DNA of 8,599 bases, from positions 1 to 8,599 of the forward strand of contig CAZQAA010000020.1 in NCBI GenBank assembly GCA_964591255.1. Reading direction: 5' to 3'. Under the pieces are notes generated by a model, which had not been told where the DNA came from, did not search any database, and was given only the letters and a program-made list of their open reading frames with translations. Source of the stretch: CAZQAA01 sp964591255. Lineage in GTDB: Bacteria > Desulfobacterota > DSM-4660 > Desulfatiglandales > Desulfatiglandaceae. Shown piece after piece: positions 7,208 through 8,599 of the stretch; within the stretch, counting starts at the first letter, position 1; every line of letters starts with the position of its first letter. The position numbers and the translations under genes are program-made.

Positions 7208-7210
7208 TCC
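7206..7210 (-). promoter_or_regulatory. Ribosome-binding site of the lipoprotein gene
   Basis: GGAGG on the minus strand is followed by five A residues and GTG (7200-7198). Its position decides for this GTG over the upstream TTG at 7221, whose translation would run through the site. Confidence 0.7.
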
Positions 7211-7222
7211 GCCACATTCAAT

Positions 7223-7864
7223 CTACAAATATTTAATCAGATATGGATAAAGTTCTTCTAAAAATTCAGTCAATACTTTTTGGGCATTGTCATAATCTCC
7301 GATTTTTAACGGGGTAGATATACGTATTAACGAACCGCTTTTCCTAGTTCGTGAAAACTTATTTAATGCCAGCTCAAATCTCAACCTTATATAATTTTCT
7401 CCCATGAAATCACCGGTCTTGTAAAAATAGAAAAAGAGCTCCTCTGAACCCTTATCCCGGCGGATCAACTGATTCACCTTAATTTCATGGCTCGTTCCTT
7501 GATAATGTATAAAAACGGACCTCATGGATTTACTGATCTGCACCCCTCTTCCGGCAAGACAGCCTTCTGGAGCGTGAAAATCCACTTTTGTTTCAGGATA
7601 ATAGACCAAAGATAAAAACACGGAATGTCCGTCAGAAATATAATTGCGATTTATTATGGCCTTGGTTTCAAGGATGTCGTAAATGCGGGTGTCGAGTGGG
7701 ACGTCTCTGCCATGCCATTTTCCAATTTGCAAGGGAATTTTACTGATTGTTCCAACCGCATTTTCGGTCTTGTAGAAAGGATTGTAATTAAGAAAGTTTA
7801 CAATGACTGCACCCAAAGCCAGAATAACTGAAAGAATAATATATCTTGATATCAATTTTTCCAC
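7223..7864 (-). CDS. epsI: EpsI family protein (exosortase partner)
   Basis: This 213-residue protein matches the EpsI family found beside or fused to exosortases. It has one N-terminal membrane segment (about 7-25), so the rest should face the periplasm. The family pattern is clear: IPLQIGKWHGRDV (43-55), then LVYYPETKVDFHAPEGCLAG (86-105) with the conserved H97, P99 and C102, and a C-terminal half rich in beta-strand-like segments. EpsI proteins are needed with exosortase for export or polymer display in several systems, but the chemistry is not settled. The listed start is GTG at 7864-7862, without a good ribosome-binding site. A TTG at 7855-7853, aligned with the lipoprotein start by the direct repeat, is an alternative three codons downstream. 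The gene overlaps the exosortase end by 13 bp, so translation is probably coupled. Unlike some systems, EpsI here is a separate gene. Confidence 0.9.
   Translation of the reverse strand: MEKLISRYIILSVILALGAVIVNFLNYNPFYKTENAVGTISKIPLQIGKWHGRDVPLDTRIYDILETKAIINRNYISDGHSVFLSLVYYPETKVDFHAPEGCLAGRGVQISKSMRSVFIHYQGTSHEIKVNQLIRRDKGSEELFFYFYKTGDFMGENYIRLRFELALNKFSRTRKSGSLIRISTPLKIGDYDNAQKVLTEFLEELYPYLIKYL
7831..7862 (-). repeat. Direct repeat copy B, at the start of epsI and end of the exosortase gene
   Basis: This 32-nt stretch matches 7177-7207 with one substitution and one 1-nt indel. It contains the exosortase stop codon (7852-7854) and the first codons of epsI. The copies are in the same orientation with starts 654 bp apart, so recombination between them would remove epsI almost exactly. 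Confidence 0.8.
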
Positions 7865-8599
7865 TGAAAGATTCTGTCCAGGCCCATTAAAAGAACAAGT
7901 CCAACAATGAATACCATCATTCCCGTACCACTATGCCAGATTGATTCAGGAGCTGCAGCCGAAATACCATAATAATGTGATATGAGTATCAAAACAGGAA
8001 CCCTCACTGCATTAGACAAGATGGCAATAGGAATGGAGGAGAAAAAAAGGATAACTTTAAGAAAGAGAGAACTACTTGAAAAATAAGCTAATACCGATCC
8101 TAGCGCAAGAAAGCTTATGAGGGAACGGAGTCCACTACAGGGATTTCCCACCACCAGGTTTCCGCCAGGAATGGATATATCAAATCCGTTTCTGATGACT
8201 GGTATCCCAAGAAAATTAACAACTGCAACGCCTGCCTTTGCGACCAATATCTTAAGAGGAAATGTTATTGCACTCAAAAGAGCTAAGGGAAGAGGAAACA
8301 TAAAAACAAGAAAAGCCAGAGGGAACCACACTACTCGTGTAATTTTCCATCCGAAAAGAAATAAAACCGCACCTATTATGAAAAAGAGAATTGAAAAGCC
8401 TGAGATTGAAAAGATATAGAGGATAGTCCCCAATATGTGGAGTAGAAGGGCAAATATTTAAGGACAAGTCCTGCAGAAGTGTACTCAACAGGAGTGTTTT
8501 TCAATTCCTCTCTTTTCAGCCATACCAAATAGCCTGAGATAAACGGAATGAGGTAGCCGTGAGAATAATAAGAATCCACACCTCCCCATCGATCCAGCA
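7852..8599 (-). pseudogene. xrt: Exosortase, frameshifted and with N-terminus off window
   Basis: Exosortases are multi-span inner-membrane transpeptidase-like enzymes that process PEP-CTERM tails. The gene enters from the right edge: the first frame reads LDRWGGVDSYYSHGYLIPFI, then SGYLVWLKREEL and TSAGLVLK to about 8457, the usual YSHG region. The family-like sequence then moves to the -1 frame, IFALLLHILGTILYIF onward, through to the TGA at 7852-7854. The C-terminal part is hydrophobic and keeps all three catalytic-type residues: Cys in VGNPCSGLRSL, Arg in SNAVRVPVL and His in IWHSGTGMM. An in-frame TAA (8458-8460) closes the second frame just before the switch. One extra A in the AAA run (T on the plus strand, 8457-8459) would restore a single gene. 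A true mutation, an assembly error and recoding are all possible. The expected Glu before the Cys region is not seen, so I do not assign a subfamily. Downstream genes point to the exosortase A type. Confidence 0.85.

Noticed and set aside
7201..7221. TTG at 7221 as start of the lipoprotein gene
   Set aside because: It would translate through the GGAGG site and add charged residues before the signal peptide; the GTG at 7200 is well placed.
8453..8465. Programmed -1 ribosomal frameshift in the exosortase gene
   Set aside because: There is no X-XXY-YYZ slippery heptamer; slipping at CTT-AAA would place TAA in the A site. A simple missing base fits better.
1..8599. tRNA, rRNA, CRISPR array, insertion sequence or attachment site
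   Set aside because: No cloverleaf-like sequence, repeat-spacer pattern, transposase gene or terminal inverted repeat was seen on either strand.

Overview
The window is one co-directional block of genes, all on the minus strand, so it reads from right to left. It is an accessory and core segment of an exosortase/PEP-CTERM system, the Gram-negative protein-sorting and surface-anchoring machinery usually found with exopolysaccharide genes. The organism is therefore a diderm bacterium that makes exopolysaccharide. The gene set, middling GC content and gene order would suit a deltaproteobacterium/Desulfobacterota member, but taxonomy is a guess from this sequence alone.

In transcription order: (1) an exosortase entering at the right edge, missing its N-terminus and split by a -1 frameshift near 8457-8460; (2) an EpsI-family protein overlapping the exosortase end; (3) a predicted SGNH-type lipoprotein; (4) an acyl carrier protein; (5) exosortase-associated hydrolase 2; (6) exosortase-associated hydrolase 1; (7) an exosortase-associated AMP-forming acyl-CoA ligase; (8) an exosortase-associated pyridoxal-dependent decarboxylase; (9) a FemAB/CelD-like GNAT acyltransferase that runs off the left edge. 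Gaps are 22 to 93 bp and two pairs overlap. No promoter or terminator is convincing inside the window, so the genes look like one operon whose promoter lies beyond position 8599.

How they may work together (inference): exosortase and EpsI act at the inner membrane on PEP-CTERM substrates. The ACP, ligase, decarboxylase, two alpha/beta-hydrolase-fold proteins and acyltransferase form a cytoplasmic small-molecule route, probably building an acyl or amine group carried on the ACP. The lipoprotein could edit acyl groups on polymer or protein outside the inner membrane. No PEP-CTERM substrate and no glycosyltransferase lies in the window.

Most notable: the exosortase frameshift, a nearly identical 31/32-bp direct repeat at the starts of the EpsI and lipoprotein genes, a hydrolase 2 without a nucleophile beside a hydrolase 1 with a Cys-Asp-His triad, and a lipoprotein esterase candidate placed between EpsI and the ACP. 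No RNA genes, CRISPR arrays or insertion sequences were seen.
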